48,598 bases of DNA from Paenibacillus doosanensis (GCF_025060755.1 NZ_JANYUY010000053.1:1-48598); one strand, 5' to 3'. Positions 7,584 through 16,160 are shown, counted from the stretch's first letter. Notes: generated by a model not told the origin, from the letters alone. Numbers and translations are program-made.

Positions 7584-7604
7584 GCATGTTTCACCTCTTT
7601 CCCG

Positions 7605-7655
7605 ACAATTATTTACATTTGTTACATCCTTTATTATATCAGAAAAATGGAAAAA
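7605..7655. promoter_or_regulatory. Divergent comX / comP promoter region
   Basis: On the minus strand an extended -10 (TGATATAAT, hexamer at 7633-7638) lies about 50 bp before comX, with TTGATT-like sequence upstream. On the plus strand a TTTACA-like -35 and a TATATC-like -10 in the same DNA could drive comP. The two start regions overlap, so transcription of signal and receptor may compete or be jointly controlled. No TTGCGG-N4-CCGCAA ComA box of the Bacillus subtilis type is visible. Confidence 0.5.
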
Positions 7656-7670
7656 TCAAGGGGGATTTTG

Positions 7671-10004
7671 GTGAAATCCAAAATTTTTTTTCGAATTGTC
7701 GTACTGGCCCTGATTGCAATGCATGCTTGGTTCGGATATGTGACATTTCATTATCCTTACTTGGGGATTTTGTTGAAACAAAGCAGCTCCGGAGAGTGGA
7801 TCGTTCGACAATTGGAGACCGATAGCGCCAGTTTGAAGCTGAACGTGCGTCCGGGCGATGTCGTTCGGGAAATCGACGGACAGGCTCCGGATGAACATCT
7901 GACGATCCGGCATTGGAGAATCCTGGAGCAAGCCGAGGATATCGTGCTGAACCGCAGCGGAGAACTCATCCCCATCGATACCAGAAACGTGAGTGACGGC
8001 GCCTCCACCGATATTTCGCCGGTATTCGGAGAGCTGCTGTGCCTGGCCTTCGCGCTGCTGCTGTACGTCAAGGCGGGCCATTCCTTATCTTCCCGGATGT
8101 TTGCGCTCGTATTTTTAAACATCGGCTTCATGTTTGCCTGCCTGGGCGCTTCCCAGAGGGGAGACATACTCGGGAAGATCGCGATCAGCTCCTTGATGAT
8201 CGCTTTGCCGGTTATATTTCTGCACTTTTTGATCGCTTTCCTGGAGGAGAAGGGCGAGATCCGGTTTGAATTCATCCGTTCGCTGCTGCGTTATTTGTAC
8301 GGTTTTGTCGCAATGTCGTTTTTGCTCCGGCTGCCTTTTTATATCCCGGCCGTGTCCAATTATTTGTACGCTTCTTCCATCAAGTGGGTCATCGGATTTT
8401 TCTTGCTGGGGCTTTCGCTCAACTTCGTTTTTCTCGCTTATGTCTATTTGAAATTCCGCAAGCAGAACTCTTACTTATCCGTTATTATCAAGACCATCCT
8501 GTGGACATTGACCATTTCCTTTTTTCCGTTTGCTTTCCTGTCGTTCGTCCCTCAGCTGCTGTTCGGACAAGACGGCGTCAGCTCCTTGTACACGTCATGG
8601 TTCGTCTTGTTTTTCCCGATATCGTTCACTTATCTGATCATGTCCAAGCAGCTGTACGACATCGATCTGGTGCTGCGCCGAATTGTCTTCACGACGGTCA
8701 TCTCGGTAATTCCGAGCGGGGCGATCGTCGGCTTGAACGCGATGGTGTTTCAGCAAGCGGCGAGCTTGGGGCATTTGCTGGTCAGCTTTATTTTCATCCT
8801 GATGCTGCTTTCCTTCGTCATGTATTCACTGGAATATTTTGCTACCAAGCTGGAAGCCGTCATGTTTCCGCGCAAATATCAGCTGCAGAACGCGCTGAAG
8901 AAGATTGCCTTCAATCTGCAGTCCATTTCGAGCTTCCGGGAATTGAAGGAGATTATTCTGGTCGACATCGTGCATACGCTGCAGGTGTTCGGAGCGGCCA
9001 TCGTATTCAAATACAACGACAGGCTGGAGACGGTCATCGAGGGAGAGCTGCAGCAGGCTGAGGTGGAGAGGCTCGCTTCGATGGATCATCCGGAGCATCC
9101 GTCTCTGCTGCGGTTTGAGGTGAACCGGCATGAGGAATACACGAGCTATCTGATCATTTCCCGCAAAAGAATGAATACGTTTCTCGGCATGGAGGAGGTG
9201 CATTGGCTCAAGCTGATCATCTCGTATCTGGCGGTCAGTCTGGAAAATATGCATTTGATAGGGAAGCTGCACGTGCGCTTGCAGCGGCTCGCCTCCCAAC
9301 TGCCTAACGAGGACGCCTCCAAAGACTTCATCTGGTTCCGCAAGCTGATGTTCGAGCTGCAGGAAGCCGAACGCAAGCGGATTGCCACCGATCTGCACGA
9401 CACGACGCTGCAGGATCTGTTCTTCCTGAAGAAGCGGTTCGCGGCGATCGCAGAGAGGGGGATATTCCAGGCGGAGGATGAGGAGACGATGCGAAATATC
9501 ATCGATTACGTCGAGATTATTAATACGAATCTTCGCCAAAGCTGCTTCGAGCTTCATCCGCATTTGCTGTACGAGGTGGGGCTGATTCGCACGATTCAGA
9601 AGGTGGTTGAGCACGAAGCTCCGCTCTGCCCGTTCCAGCTGAATTTCAGCGCCAAGGGGGCGGAGCGGATCGAGGGCTGGGACCTGGATACGAAAAGGCA
9701 TTTTTTCCGCGTCGTTCAGGAGCTGCTGAACAATGCCAAGAAGCATTCGCAGGCTACGCGGGTGGGCCTTAAGATTACCGCCGAGAACGAGAACATTTTG
9801 CTGTTCTATGAAGACGACGGAATCGGCTTTAACGTGCTGCGGGCCAGCGAAGCCGAGCTTGAAATCGGCGCTTCCGGAACGGGCATGGAGCAGATGAAGA
9901 GCCGCGTGCTGTATTTGGACGGGCAGATGAATGTGAGAACGGGCAGGGGCAAGGGGCTGCAAATTTGGATAACGGTGCCGATAAGGGAGGTGTTAACCGC
10001 ATGA
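7671..10004 (+). CDS. comP: ComP-type pheromone receptor histidine kinase
   Basis: The 777-residue kinase is close to the 769 residues of Bacillus subtilis ComP and has the same layout. A first membrane segment is at about 7-27, a PDZ-like extracellular domain follows (LNVRPGDVVREIDGQAPDEHL), then several membrane segments to about residue 365. A GAF-like region precedes the kinase core. The core has the phospho-acceptor His576 in DLHDTTLQDLFFLKKR, then CFELHPHLLYEVGL, the N box QELLNNAKKHSQAT and the YEDDGIGFN ATP-binding motif. ComP detects extracellular modified ComX and phosphorylates ComA. GTG 7671 is preferred because AAGGGGG precedes it; an in-frame ATG at 7647 is the alternative. Its stop overlaps the comA start as ATGA. 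Confidence 0.92.
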   Translation: MKSKIFFRIVVLALIAMHAWFGYVTFHYPYLGILLKQSSSGEWIVRQLETDSASLKLNVRPGDVVREIDGQAPDEHLTIRHWRILEQAEDIVLNRSGELIPIDTRNVSDGASTDISPVFGELLCLAFALLLYVKAGHSLSSRMFALVFLNIGFMFACLGASQRGDILGKIAISSLMIALPVIFLHFLIAFLEEKGEIRFEFIRSLLRYLYGFVAMSFLLRLPFYIPAVSNYLYASSIKWVIGFFLLGLSLNFVFLAYVYLKFRKQNSYLSVIIKTILWTLTISFFPFAFLSFVPQLLFGQDGVSSLYTSWFVLFFPISFTYLIMSKQLYDIDLVLRRIVFTTVISVIPSGAIVGLNAMVFQQAASLGHLLVSFIFILMLLSFVMYSLEYFATKLEAVMFPRKYQLQNALKKIAFNLQSISSFRELKEIILVDIVHTLQVFGAAIVFKYNDRLETVIEGELQQAEVERLASMDHPEHPSLLRFEVNRHEEYTSYLIISRKRMNTFLGMEEVHWLKLIISYLAVSLENMHLIGKLHVRLQRLASQLPNEDASKDFIWFRKLMFELQEAERKRIATDLHDTTLQDLFFLKKRFAAIAERGIFQAEDEETMRNIIDYVEIINTNLRQSCFELHPHLLYEVGLIRTIQKVVEHEAPLCPFQLNFSAKGAERIEGWDLDTKRHFFRVVQELLNNAKKHSQATRVGLKITAENENILLFYEDDGIGFNVLRASEAELEIGASGTGMEQMKSRVLYLDGQMNVRTGRGKGLQIWITVPIREVLTA

Positions 10005-10651
10005 ATTATACGATGAGTGTCCTGATCGTTGACGATCATCCGGTTATGGCAAAGGCGACGAAGGGAATTCTGGAGCAAATACCGGGAATCGAGGTGATCG
10101 GGATCGCGGGCAGCGGAGCGGCTTGCCTCGATTTTGTCGATATGCATCGGCCGGACATCGTCTTCCTCGATTATCATTTGCCGGATCAGTTCGGAAGCGC
10201 CGTGGCGAAGGACATTAAGGAGAGCTACCCGCAGACGCATGTCGTTATTTTTACGGGGATCGATATTGCGGATATGTATAACCATCTCCTGGAGATCGGG
10301 GTCAGCGGCATTATTTCCAAAGAAGCGGGGGAGAGCGTCGTGCAGACGATGGCCAGAGCGCTGATGGACGGGTGCACGGTGCTTCCTTTGCCGCTGTACC
10401 GCAGCATGAGGCTGGTAACGGGGGCGGCCTCCCAAGAGGTGGTGCTGACGAGCGATGAGGTGCAGATTATGTCCATGCTGGTCAAAGGCGCTACGCACGA
10501 GCAGATCGCCAATGAAATCTATGTAAGCAAGCGTTCCGTAGACAATTATTTGAAAAAAATTTACAACAAGCTTGGCGTGAAAACCAAGGTGCAGGCGCTG
10601 GAGCAGTTCGTTCAAAGCAAATATTATTCGGAATCGGTCAGGGGGGAGTAG
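10001..10651 (+). CDS. comA: ComA-type response regulator (NarL/LuxR family)
   Basis: The 216-residue regulator has a receiver domain with acidic pocket residues D11 and D12, phospho-acceptor D57 in IVFLDYHLP and K107 in GIISKEAG. A C-terminal LuxR-type helix-turn-helix contains HEQIANEIYVSKRSVDNYLKKIYNKLGVK. This length and layout match ComA (214 residues). AAGGGAGGTG lies before the ATG, which overlaps the comP stop by four bases. Phosphorylated ComA would activate target promoters in response to the ComX signal. The DNA site recognised here is not known from the sequence. Confidence 0.92.
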   Translation: MNYTMSVLIVDDHPVMAKATKGILEQIPGIEVIGIAGSGAACLDFVDMHRPDIVFLDYHLPDQFGSAVAKDIKESYPQTHVVIFTGIDIADMYNHLLEIGVSGIISKEAGESVVQTMARALMDGCTVLPLPLYRSMRLVTGAASQEVVLTSDEVQIMSMLVKGATHEQIANEIYVSKRSVDNYLKKIYNKLGVKTKVQALEQFVQSKYYSESVRGE

Positions 10652-10652
10652 C

Positions 10653-11621
10653 GTGAAGCGGGATGTGCTGGAACATATGCTGGCTTTGGTTGACCGTTAC
10701 GTTTCAACCGACGATCTGAATCGGCTGCTCAAGCGGTTTATCGGAGCGAGAGCGGAGGGAGGCAGCCGCTGGAGCGAGCTGACGGAATCCGCTTACAGGA
10801 TGATGGGCGGGAAGTCCGCCGCCGATATGACGGAGGCAGCCGCGCTATCGGAGCTGATCATGCTGACGCTGGATATCGTCGACGATTTGCAGGACCGCGA
10901 CAAGCCGCATAAGGCATGGATGACTTGCCCCGAGCCGTTCACGCTCAATGCGGTGCTTGCTCTGCTGGCGGCGTTTATGGGCGAGGTCGGGCGGCTGCAG
11001 CGCCGGTACGCTTCGTTTTCCCCGTACATGGCGACAACTGTGAGCGAGCTGATCGCCGCCGCCGTGAGCGGCCAGCAGAAGGATTTGAATCCTGCGGCCA
11101 ATATCGCCGATGAAGCGGATTATTTCGCTATGGTGCAGCTCAAATCGGGCTCGCTCATCCGGCTTGCTTGTTATATGGGCTATGCTTTGGCGGAGAACGT
11201 GCCCGAAGCGGCGGCGAAGCGGCTCGACGAGCTGTGTTATTGCCTCGGCGTCGTAGCGCAGATTGAGAACGACGTGAAAAATATGCTCGCTCTCGATGTG
11301 CGCGGCGATCTGATCCAGCGCAAACGAACGCTGCCGATTCTGCATTTGCTCTCGAACGGTGCGGAGGAGTTTCCGGCGCTGCAAGAGCTGTACGAGGGCC
11401 GGCTGGAGGAGCGGGAGTTTGCGGAGCGGCATAGGGAGGAATGCATGCGCTATATTGAAGCGTCCGGGTGCATTGAATATTCGCGAATCGTGCAGTCCTT
11501 GTATTACGACAAGGCGGTCGAGCTGTACGAATCGATAGACGCTGCGCCGGCGGAGAAGGAACGCTTCAGGCTCGCCGCCCTGGCGCCTTATGAAGCGGCA
11601 GGCTTAGGAAAAAACGTTTGA
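10653..11621 (+). CDS. comQ: ComQ-type isoprenyl transferase for ComX modification
   Basis: The 322-residue protein belongs to the polyprenyl synthase fold. The first Asp-rich motif DDLQD is at 77-81 and the second is degenerate (ENDVKN, 205-210), as is common in ComQ. The segment SGQQKDLNPAANIADEADYF with the following VQLKSGSLIRLACYMGYAL aligns well with ComQ of Bacillus subtilis. ComQ transfers a farnesyl or geranyl group onto the Trp of ComX and takes part in its processing. The GTG start lies two bases after the comA stop, with GGGGGAG before it, so comP-comA-comQ form one operon. A general isoprenoid biosynthesis enzyme is less likely given the company of comX and comP. Confidence 0.9.
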   Translation: MKRDVLEHMLALVDRYVSTDDLNRLLKRFIGARAEGGSRWSELTESAYRMMGGKSAADMTEAAALSELIMLTLDIVDDLQDRDKPHKAWMTCPEPFTLNAVLALLAAFMGEVGRLQRRYASFSPYMATTVSELIAAAVSGQQKDLNPAANIADEADYFAMVQLKSGSLIRLACYMGYALAENVPEAAAKRLDELCYCLGVVAQIENDVKNMLALDVRGDLIQRKRTLPILHLLSNGAEEFPALQELYEGRLEEREFAERHREECMRYIEASGCIEYSRIVQSLYYDKAVELYESIDAAPAEKERFRLAALAPYEAAGLGKNV

Positions 11622-11738
11622 CATTTCGTCATGATCGAAGTAGTATAATGACGACAAGTTCATCTATTGTGTAGGAGTTAATGGAGAGATACACATGAAT
11701 TGCTGACTTTACGGTCAAGCAGTTTATGTGTTTTTTTG
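11618..11738 (+). promoter_or_regulatory. Promoter and terminator-like leader upstream of the phosphodiesterase gene
   Basis: TTGACA (11618-11623) overlaps the comQ stop codon and TATAAT is at 11644-11649; the 20-bp spacer is long, though TAGTAT at 11641-11646 would give 17. About 40 bp downstream, ACACATGAATTGCTGAC and GTCAAGCAGTTTATGTGT form a near-perfect stem followed by seven T. A transcript from this promoter would therefore stop early unless the hairpin is prevented. It may be an antitermination site controlling the downstream gene, or a small RNA of about 85 nt. Confidence 0.6.
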
Positions 11739-11828
11739 TGTTTCGGGGGCGGTTCGACCGAAAACGCTGCATCGCTGTCTGCAATGCTAATTCATACGTC
11801 TAATGGGAGACGGGAGAGGAATGATTGT

Positions 11829-12569
11829 ATGCAAACCGAGAAACCGATCATTATTGCCCACCGCGGAGCGAAAGGAATGGCCCCGGAGAATACTTTGGGA
11901 GCTTTCAGGCTGGGTGTGGAGCAAGGCTGCGAGGCTATCGAGCTCGACGTTCATTTGTCGGCGGACGGGGAAATCATCGTATGCCACGACGAGACGCTCG
12001 ATCGGACGACCAACGGCAAAGGAATGATTTGCGAGAAGACGCTGGCCGAGATCAAGAGTCTGGACGCCGGTTCCTGGCATTCCGAGGCGTACCGGGGCGA
12101 GACCGTGCCGACGCTTGGCGAAGTGTTCGATGCCGTGCCCGGCTCCTTGATGATTAACGTGGAAGTGAAGCAATCGTATGACGGGAATATGGACCGCAAG
12201 CTGGTGCAGTTTTTGCGCGAGCGCGATCTGTTCGACCGCGTCGTCGTCTCTTCCTTCGACCATCAATGTCTGCATCGTATTAAGGTGCTGGAGCCGAAGA
12301 CGAAGATCGGTCTGCTATATCAGCTCAGATTATACAATCCCGCCGCTTATGCCAAGACGTTCGGCGTCGACGTCTATTCCCTGCATCCGTACCATCGTCT
12401 GATAGACCGCGAAGAAGTGGAGCAGGCGATCCGGGCGGGCTTGCACATGTATCCGTACACGGCGAACGAAGAGCAGGACCTCAAGGCGCTGATCGACTGG
12501 GGCGTCTCCGGCATTATTACCGATTATCCGGGCCGATTGAAAGATTTGCTGGCCCTCGGCGGCGTATAG
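11829..12569 (+). CDS. ugpQ: Glycerophosphodiester phosphodiesterase (GDPD family)
   Basis: The 246-residue cytoplasmic protein has the complete GDPD signature. This includes IIAHRGAKGMAPENTLGAF, the metal ligands in EAIELDVHLSADGEIIVCHDE, the RTTNGKG turn, and the later ELDV-like VNVEVK and VVSSFDHQ strands, ending with GVSGIITDYPG. The family hydrolyses glycerophosphodiesters from phospholipid turnover to glycerol-3-phosphate and an alcohol. AGAGGA lies eight bases before the ATG at 11829. No signal peptide is present, so it resembles UgpQ rather than secreted GlpQ. A 180-nt leader with a terminator hairpin precedes it, which recalls GlpP-controlled glycerol genes, but that link is inference. 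Confidence 0.92.
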   Translation: MQTEKPIIIAHRGAKGMAPENTLGAFRLGVEQGCEAIELDVHLSADGEIIVCHDETLDRTTNGKGMICEKTLAEIKSLDAGSWHSEAYRGETVPTLGEVFDAVPGSLMINVEVKQSYDGNMDRKLVQFLRERDLFDRVVVSSFDHQCLHRIKVLEPKTKIGLLYQLRLYNPAAYAKTFGVDVYSLHPYHRLIDREEVEQAIRAGLHMYPYTANEEQDLKALIDWGVSGIITDYPGRLKDLLALGGV

Positions 12570-12661
12570 GCTGCTTTTGTTGACGAGCGGCCGGAGCGCG
12601 GACGCATTTGCCAGTGGGGAGCGGTTAGCGGTACACTACATCTTATGAAAGGAGATGGAGT

Positions 12662-13003
12662 ATGCCGCAGCTCATCGTTAGAGGCATCGCAGCAGAGCAA
12701 ATGTGCAAGATCAGCGAATCGTTAGTGAAGGAATTGGCGGAGATTTGCGAATGCGGGACGGATAATTTTGTGATCGACTGCCTCCATGTGACATCCGTGT
12801 TTGACGGCAGCGTGGTCGAGACGTTCCCGTTTATCGAGATCGCCTGGTTCGAACGGGGGCTTCAGACAAGAGACCGCTTCGCCAAAGCGGTGGCCGATCA
12901 TGTAAAGGCGCTGGGCATCCCGGAAGTGGAAATGGCGTTTACGACCTACCGGGAGGACAGCTACTACTTGAACGGCGAGCGCCGCTTTGATTCGGCGGAA
13001 TAA
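12662..13003 (+). CDS. DUF1904 family protein
   Basis: The 113-residue protein opens MPQLIVRGIAAEQM and has a small alpha/beta pattern with FIEIAWFERGLQTRDRFAKA. I recognise this as the DUF1904 family, which resembles the tautomerase fold and starts with a Pro after Met. No activity is established. AAGGAGATGGAG precedes the ATG. It appears monocistronic and converges with the MmcQ/YjbR gene. Confidence 0.75.
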   Translation: MPQLIVRGIAAEQMCKISESLVKELAEICECGTDNFVIDCLHVTSVFDGSVVETFPFIEIAWFERGLQTRDRFAKAVADHVKALGIPEVEMAFTTYREDSYYLNGERRFDSAE

Positions 13004-13013
13004 GAGGAGATGG

Positions 13014-13054
13014 CAAGATGCCGGCGTTTCTTAACGGAAGCGCGCGGCATCTTG
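13014..13054. terminator. Hairpin between convergent genes
   Basis: CAAGATGCCG (13014-13023) and CGGCATCTTG (13045-13054) form a perfect 10-bp stem between the convergent DUF1904 and MmcQ genes. The T-run is weak in both directions (TTCGTT on the plus strand), so it may act only partly as a terminator. Confidence 0.5.
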
Positions 13055-13078
13055 TTCGTTCCGGCGGCCGTATACCGG

Positions 13079-13438
13079 CTAAACAAGCCATTGCCGCTCC
13101 GCCTTGGGCAGCTTGGCGACGACGAGCTCATACGATTCGCGGAACATCGTGACGAGGACGTCATCCGGCACCGTTCCGCTCAGGATGACGGTATTCCAAT
13201 GTTTTTTGTTCATATGATACCCGGGAATGACGGCACCGGGATACGTTTCGCGCTGCAGCCACGCTTCGTCCGGCAGCGTCTTCAAATTGACGCTTTCTAC
13301 GCCCTGCTGTTTGCCGAGCAAGGCGAATATTTTGTTGCGAACGTAGAGCACCGGCATATCCGGATCGAACGGGTACCGCAAGCTGGTGCCGTAATAGGTA
13401 AGACCGAGCTCGATTAATCGTTCATGATTCATATTCAT
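13079..13438 (-). CDS. MmcQ/YjbR family protein
   Basis: The 119-residue protein matches the small MmcQ/YjbR (CyaY-like fold) family. Signatures are the start LIELGLTYYGTSLRYPFDP, then VRNKIFALLG and VNLKTLPDEAWLQRETYPGAVIPGYHMNKKHW, and the C-terminal ESYELVVAKLPK. The family is described as DNA-binding-like on structural grounds, but its cellular role is not known. AGGGAAC precedes the ATG on the minus strand. Confidence 0.85.
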   Translation of the reverse strand: MNMNHERLIELGLTYYGTSLRYPFDPDMPVLYVRNKIFALLGKQQGVESVNLKTLPDEAWLQRETYPGAVIPGYHMNKKHWNTVILSGTVPDDVLVTMFRESYELVVAKLPKAERQWLV

Positions 13439-13501
13439 GTTCGGTTTGTTCCCTGCCCTTGATATTAGATTTTTGGTGCAATTTGCGGATTGCCCGCAAT
13501 C

Positions 13502-13538
13502 TAAAAACAGGACAGCCGGCCCGGCTGTCCTGTTTTAG
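13502..13538. terminator. Bidirectional intrinsic terminator
   Basis: AAAACAGGACAGCCGG and CCGGCTGTCCTGTTTT form a 16-bp perfect stem with A and T tracts on its two sides. Read on the minus strand it lies just after the stop codon of the repeat protein at 13551-14708. Confidence 0.9.
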
Positions 13539-13550
13539 CATACGGCACGG

Positions 13551-14708
13551 TTAAATGTGCATCGTATCCACATAGTTCGGACTTCCGCTCAGCAGCCAGT
13601 TGCGATGGCGCACGGCGGTTTCGTCCCGTTCCGGTTCGCCGTAAGACCACGTTTCTCCGGAGCCTTCTACATACTCTTTGATCAGCATCAGCAGAGCGGC
13701 GCTCCATTGCCGCGCTCCTTTGATACCCGGAACGAGCGGATAATATTTGTCGTAAGCGGCCCGGATCAGGGCGTGAGCGACTTCCTGAAGCACGCTCGGA
13801 ACGTCCGCTTTTTCCAGCTTGGCGGCCAGCGTTTCGGGCATGTCGAGCTGATCCGTGGCCGCGTGGCTCTCGTATTCGAATTCCGTGATGACGCCCTGCT
13901 CTTTGGCCATCCACAGCTTCATCCGGTCGAGAGCCGGCTTGAATGCCGCAGGCACCGATACGGTCAGCTCCGGTTCCGGCTGGTCGAGGTTGATCACGAA
14001 CGATTCCCCGAATTTGTTCAGCCTGGCGTTGCCGCGGACACCGAGCCAGCGAAGAGCGAGCAGCGCGTGAGTTCTCACCTTGCCGTCCACTTCCTCGTTG
14101 CGGCATACTCTCCGCAGCAGCTTCTCGCTGCGCGGATCGGGCACCATGCAGAGCAGACGTACGGCCGTCAGAACGGCTTCCGGATCTTCTATCCATTTAT
14201 TGACATGCTCGAATATCGCATCGAACGATTCTTCCATCAGCCAGTCCAGTTCGATCCGGCGGGCGGCATATTCGGGCAGCGTAAGCAGACCTTGCTCCTT
14301 CAACGTGTCGATGCCGTGCTTCTCGACCAGTTCATCGTAAGCTTTGTGCATATCTGCGGCCATTTCTTCAAATAGCGGCTTGTCCTTCTCGCTGACGCCT
14401 TTCATTTGCGAAATAAGCTGCATCCATTCGCCCAGCGCGCCGGGATTTTGCTGCCACAGCATCATTGAGAACGTTATCAAATCGCGGTCGAATTCCAGCA
14501 ATTCATGATGCAGCGCATAGCGTGCGAGCACCGTTTGGGCGTCATGTTCTTTACGCATAAGACTCAGAGCCAGAATCAGGCCGTTCCACGCATTTCCGTT
14601 CGCCCGATCCTCCAGGATTGCGCGATAAAAGCAAAAGGCGGCGGCGCCGTAAGAGTCTGCTTGCAAGTAATGTCGGCCCAGTCCGCCGATATCTTGGTAT
14701 TGGCTCAT
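13551..14708 (-). CDS. TPR/HEAT-like helical repeat protein, unknown function
   Basis: The 385-residue soluble protein begins with a TPR-like pair (GRHYLQADSYGAAAFCFYRAIL, then NGNAWNGLILALSLM). Its middle part is helical and HEAT-like (VLTAVRLLCMVPDPRSEKLLRRV, then VRTHALLALRWLGVRG). Such proteins usually mediate protein-protein contact. No catalytic motif or membrane segment is seen. GGGGGT lies nine bases before the ATG at 14708. It is transcribed towards the terminator at 13502. I do not recognise a named family. Confidence 0.8.
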   Translation of the reverse strand: MSQYQDIGGLGRHYLQADSYGAAAFCFYRAILEDRANGNAWNGLILALSLMRKEHDAQTVLARYALHHELLEFDRDLITFSMMLWQQNPGALGEWMQLISQMKGVSEKDKPLFEEMAADMHKAYDELVEKHGIDTLKEQGLLTLPEYAARRIELDWLMEESFDAIFEHVNKWIEDPEAVLTAVRLLCMVPDPRSEKLLRRVCRNEEVDGKVRTHALLALRWLGVRGNARLNKFGESFVINLDQPEPELTVSVPAAFKPALDRMKLWMAKEQGVITEFEYESHAATDQLDMPETLAAKLEKADVPSVLQEVAHALIRAAYDKYYPLVPGIKGARQWSAALLMLIKEYVEGSGETWSYGEPERDETAVRHRNWLLSGSPNYVDTMHI

Positions 14709-14841
14709 TCATTTTACCCCCATGACTTAATTGACTATAAATAGAAGTATACCTTATATGTTCGTCCGTTGAAATCATTTTTGCAAAGAACAAGCTCCGG
14801 GCTGCGGGCGCAAGCGAAGGCAGGGCGGCATCGGGCCCGGT

Positions 14842-15588
14842 TTAGCCCAGCGCGGCGGACACTTGCCGCCGCAGCGAATCCAAATGCTCCTCCAGCTGCT
14901 TATGTCTGTGGCCGTTCGCTCCGGACGGATGCGGGAAACCGCGCAAGCACGCTTGATGCGGGATCGAGCCCTCGGCTTCGAGCAAAGCGAGCGCGGCCTC
15001 CACGGTTTGACCCAGCGGAATGACGAGCAGCGGTTGTCCCAGCAGAGCCAGCTCCCGCGGGAAAGCGCCGCGCACTAGCTTCATAAGATAAGCCGATTTG
15101 TCGAGCCGCGGCGTATGTCCCGTGTAATTGCTTCCTCTGCGGAACAGCGGATACCGGAGCAGCGAGGTCGTATGCAGCAGCTTCTCGTGAGGGCCTTCGA
15201 ACAGCTCGGCGCAGGAAGAGAGGCCCAACGCCTCCTTCAAACCGAGCTGATCGAGCATGCCGGTCAGATTGCTGCGCATCGAGCCGGAGAACCTGGCGGC
15301 GAGCTTGGCGCTGCGGGCAGCTTCGGCGAGCGGCATTCCTGCTTGCAGAGCGTCTCTCGCCTGCCGGAAAGCAAGCTCCATCTGCGTCCATCCCGGGGTG
15401 ATCCCGACAATAAGGAGCCGTGCTCCCGTTTGAACATATTCGTTATGCGGAGCATAGTACATTTCCAGATCGCCTTGTCCGGACAGCAGGAAATCGGGCG
15501 TGAACAGATCGGTTTTCGTCAAAGGCCGACCGGGAGGAAGAGCCCGAATCCGCTCTTCGTACTCTTTCAGCTTCGTCCATTCGTCCAT
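14842..15588 (-). CDS. Uracil-DNA-glycosylase-superfamily-like protein
   Basis: The 248-residue protein contains LLIVGITPGWTQMELAF near residues 55-75, which resembles motif A (G-x-x-PG) of the uracil-DNA glycosylase superfamily, and GFPHPSGANGHR near 215, which resembles motif B (HPS). The middle strand LLVIPLGQTVEAAL fits the core sheet. The usual catalytic Asp or Asn of motif A is not obvious, so substrate and activity are uncertain. The ribosome site is weak. It is on the minus strand, 133 bp upstream of the helical repeat gene, and need not be in its operon. Confidence 0.6.
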   Translation of the reverse strand: MDEWTKLKEYEERIRALPPGRPLTKTDLFTPDFLLSGQGDLEMYYAPHNEYVQTGARLLIVGITPGWTQMELAFRQARDALQAGMPLAEAARSAKLAARFSGSMRSNLTGMLDQLGLKEALGLSSCAELFEGPHEKLLHTTSLLRYPLFRRGSNYTGHTPRLDKSAYLMKLVRGAFPRELALLGQPLLVIPLGQTVEAALALLEAEGSIPHQACLRGFPHPSGANGHRHKQLEEHLDSLRRQVSAALG

Positions 15589-15633
15589 AAGTTAGACCAC
15601 CGCCATGAATCTATGATTTTAAGATCATCTTTT

Positions 15634-15660
15634 GAATTTATGACAATACCTGTCACTATT
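15634..15660 (+). promoter_or_regulatory. Candidate operator shared with the WYL regulator, upstream of the VOC gene
   Basis: GAATTTATGACA-ATACC-TGTCACTATT contains the inverted repeat TGACA-N5-TGTCA. A sequence identical at about 22 of 27 positions occurs at 17526-17552, upstream of the WYL regulator. It lies 78 bp before the VOC gene. TTGAAT at its left edge and TATTCT at its right could be promoter elements, so the regulator would overlap the polymerase site. Confidence 0.55.
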
Positions 15661-15737
15661 CTATTGTATAGTTGGATTCAGGTCCGGTTAAACTCAGCCT
15701 GCGGCCCCAAATTTGAATATTAAGGAGCGGACGAATC

Positions 15738-16160
15738 ATGCCCTTTCAAGTGACACCCTTTATCATGCTCGACGGAAATGCCAAGGAAGCTATCCAATTT
15801 TATGCAAGCTCGCTGGACGCAAAAATCGTATTTACGCAAACGTTCGGAGAAGGTCCGCAGAACCCCGAGCATCCCTTGCCGAATGAAGCCAAAGACCGTT
15901 TGGCCCATTCCATACTAAAAATCGGCGATGCCGACCTGTTCGTTGCCGATCATTTCCCGGGGGAAACCTATCAAAGCGGCAATCGCGTCCAGATCTGCAT
16001 CACAACTCCCGATACCGGAACCTCCGAACGATTTTTCGATGCTTTGCAGCAAGGCGGACAAGTGCTTATGCCATTGCAAAAAGTGCACTTCAGCCCGGCA
16101 TACGGCATGGTTGTCGATCGCTTCGGCGTTACCTTCCAAATTTTTACTCAGAGACAATAA
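15738..16160 (+). CDS. VOC family protein, PhnB/DUF3497-like
   Basis: The 140-residue protein has the vicinal oxygen chelate fold of the PhnB-like subgroup. Features are MPFQVTPFIMLDGNAKEAIQFY, the VFTQTFGEGPQ strand, DRLAHSILKIGDADLFVADHFPG, and the C-terminal VHFSPAYGMVVDRFGVTFQIF. Members include metal-dependent dioxygenase-like and resistance proteins, but this subgroup has no settled activity. AAGGAG precedes the ATG. The candidate operator at 15634 and the nearby WYL regulator suggest it belongs to a small regulon controlled by that protein. Confidence 0.85.
   Translation: MPFQVTPFIMLDGNAKEAIQFYASSLDAKIVFTQTFGEGPQNPEHPLPNEAKDRLAHSILKIGDADLFVADHFPGETYQSGNRVQICITTPDTGTSERFFDALQQGGQVLMPLQKVHFSPAYGMVVDRFGVTFQIFTQRQ

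Noticed and set aside
7581-7590. Alternative ATG in another frame at the comX start
   Set aside because: The alternative frame gives a non-homologous peptide, while the chosen frame ends in the expected Trp motif and has better spacing from AGAGGTGA.
11670-11690. Mini-frame MERYT in the leader after comQ
   Set aside because: The ribosome site is too close to the ATG and the peptide is five residues; it may be noise.
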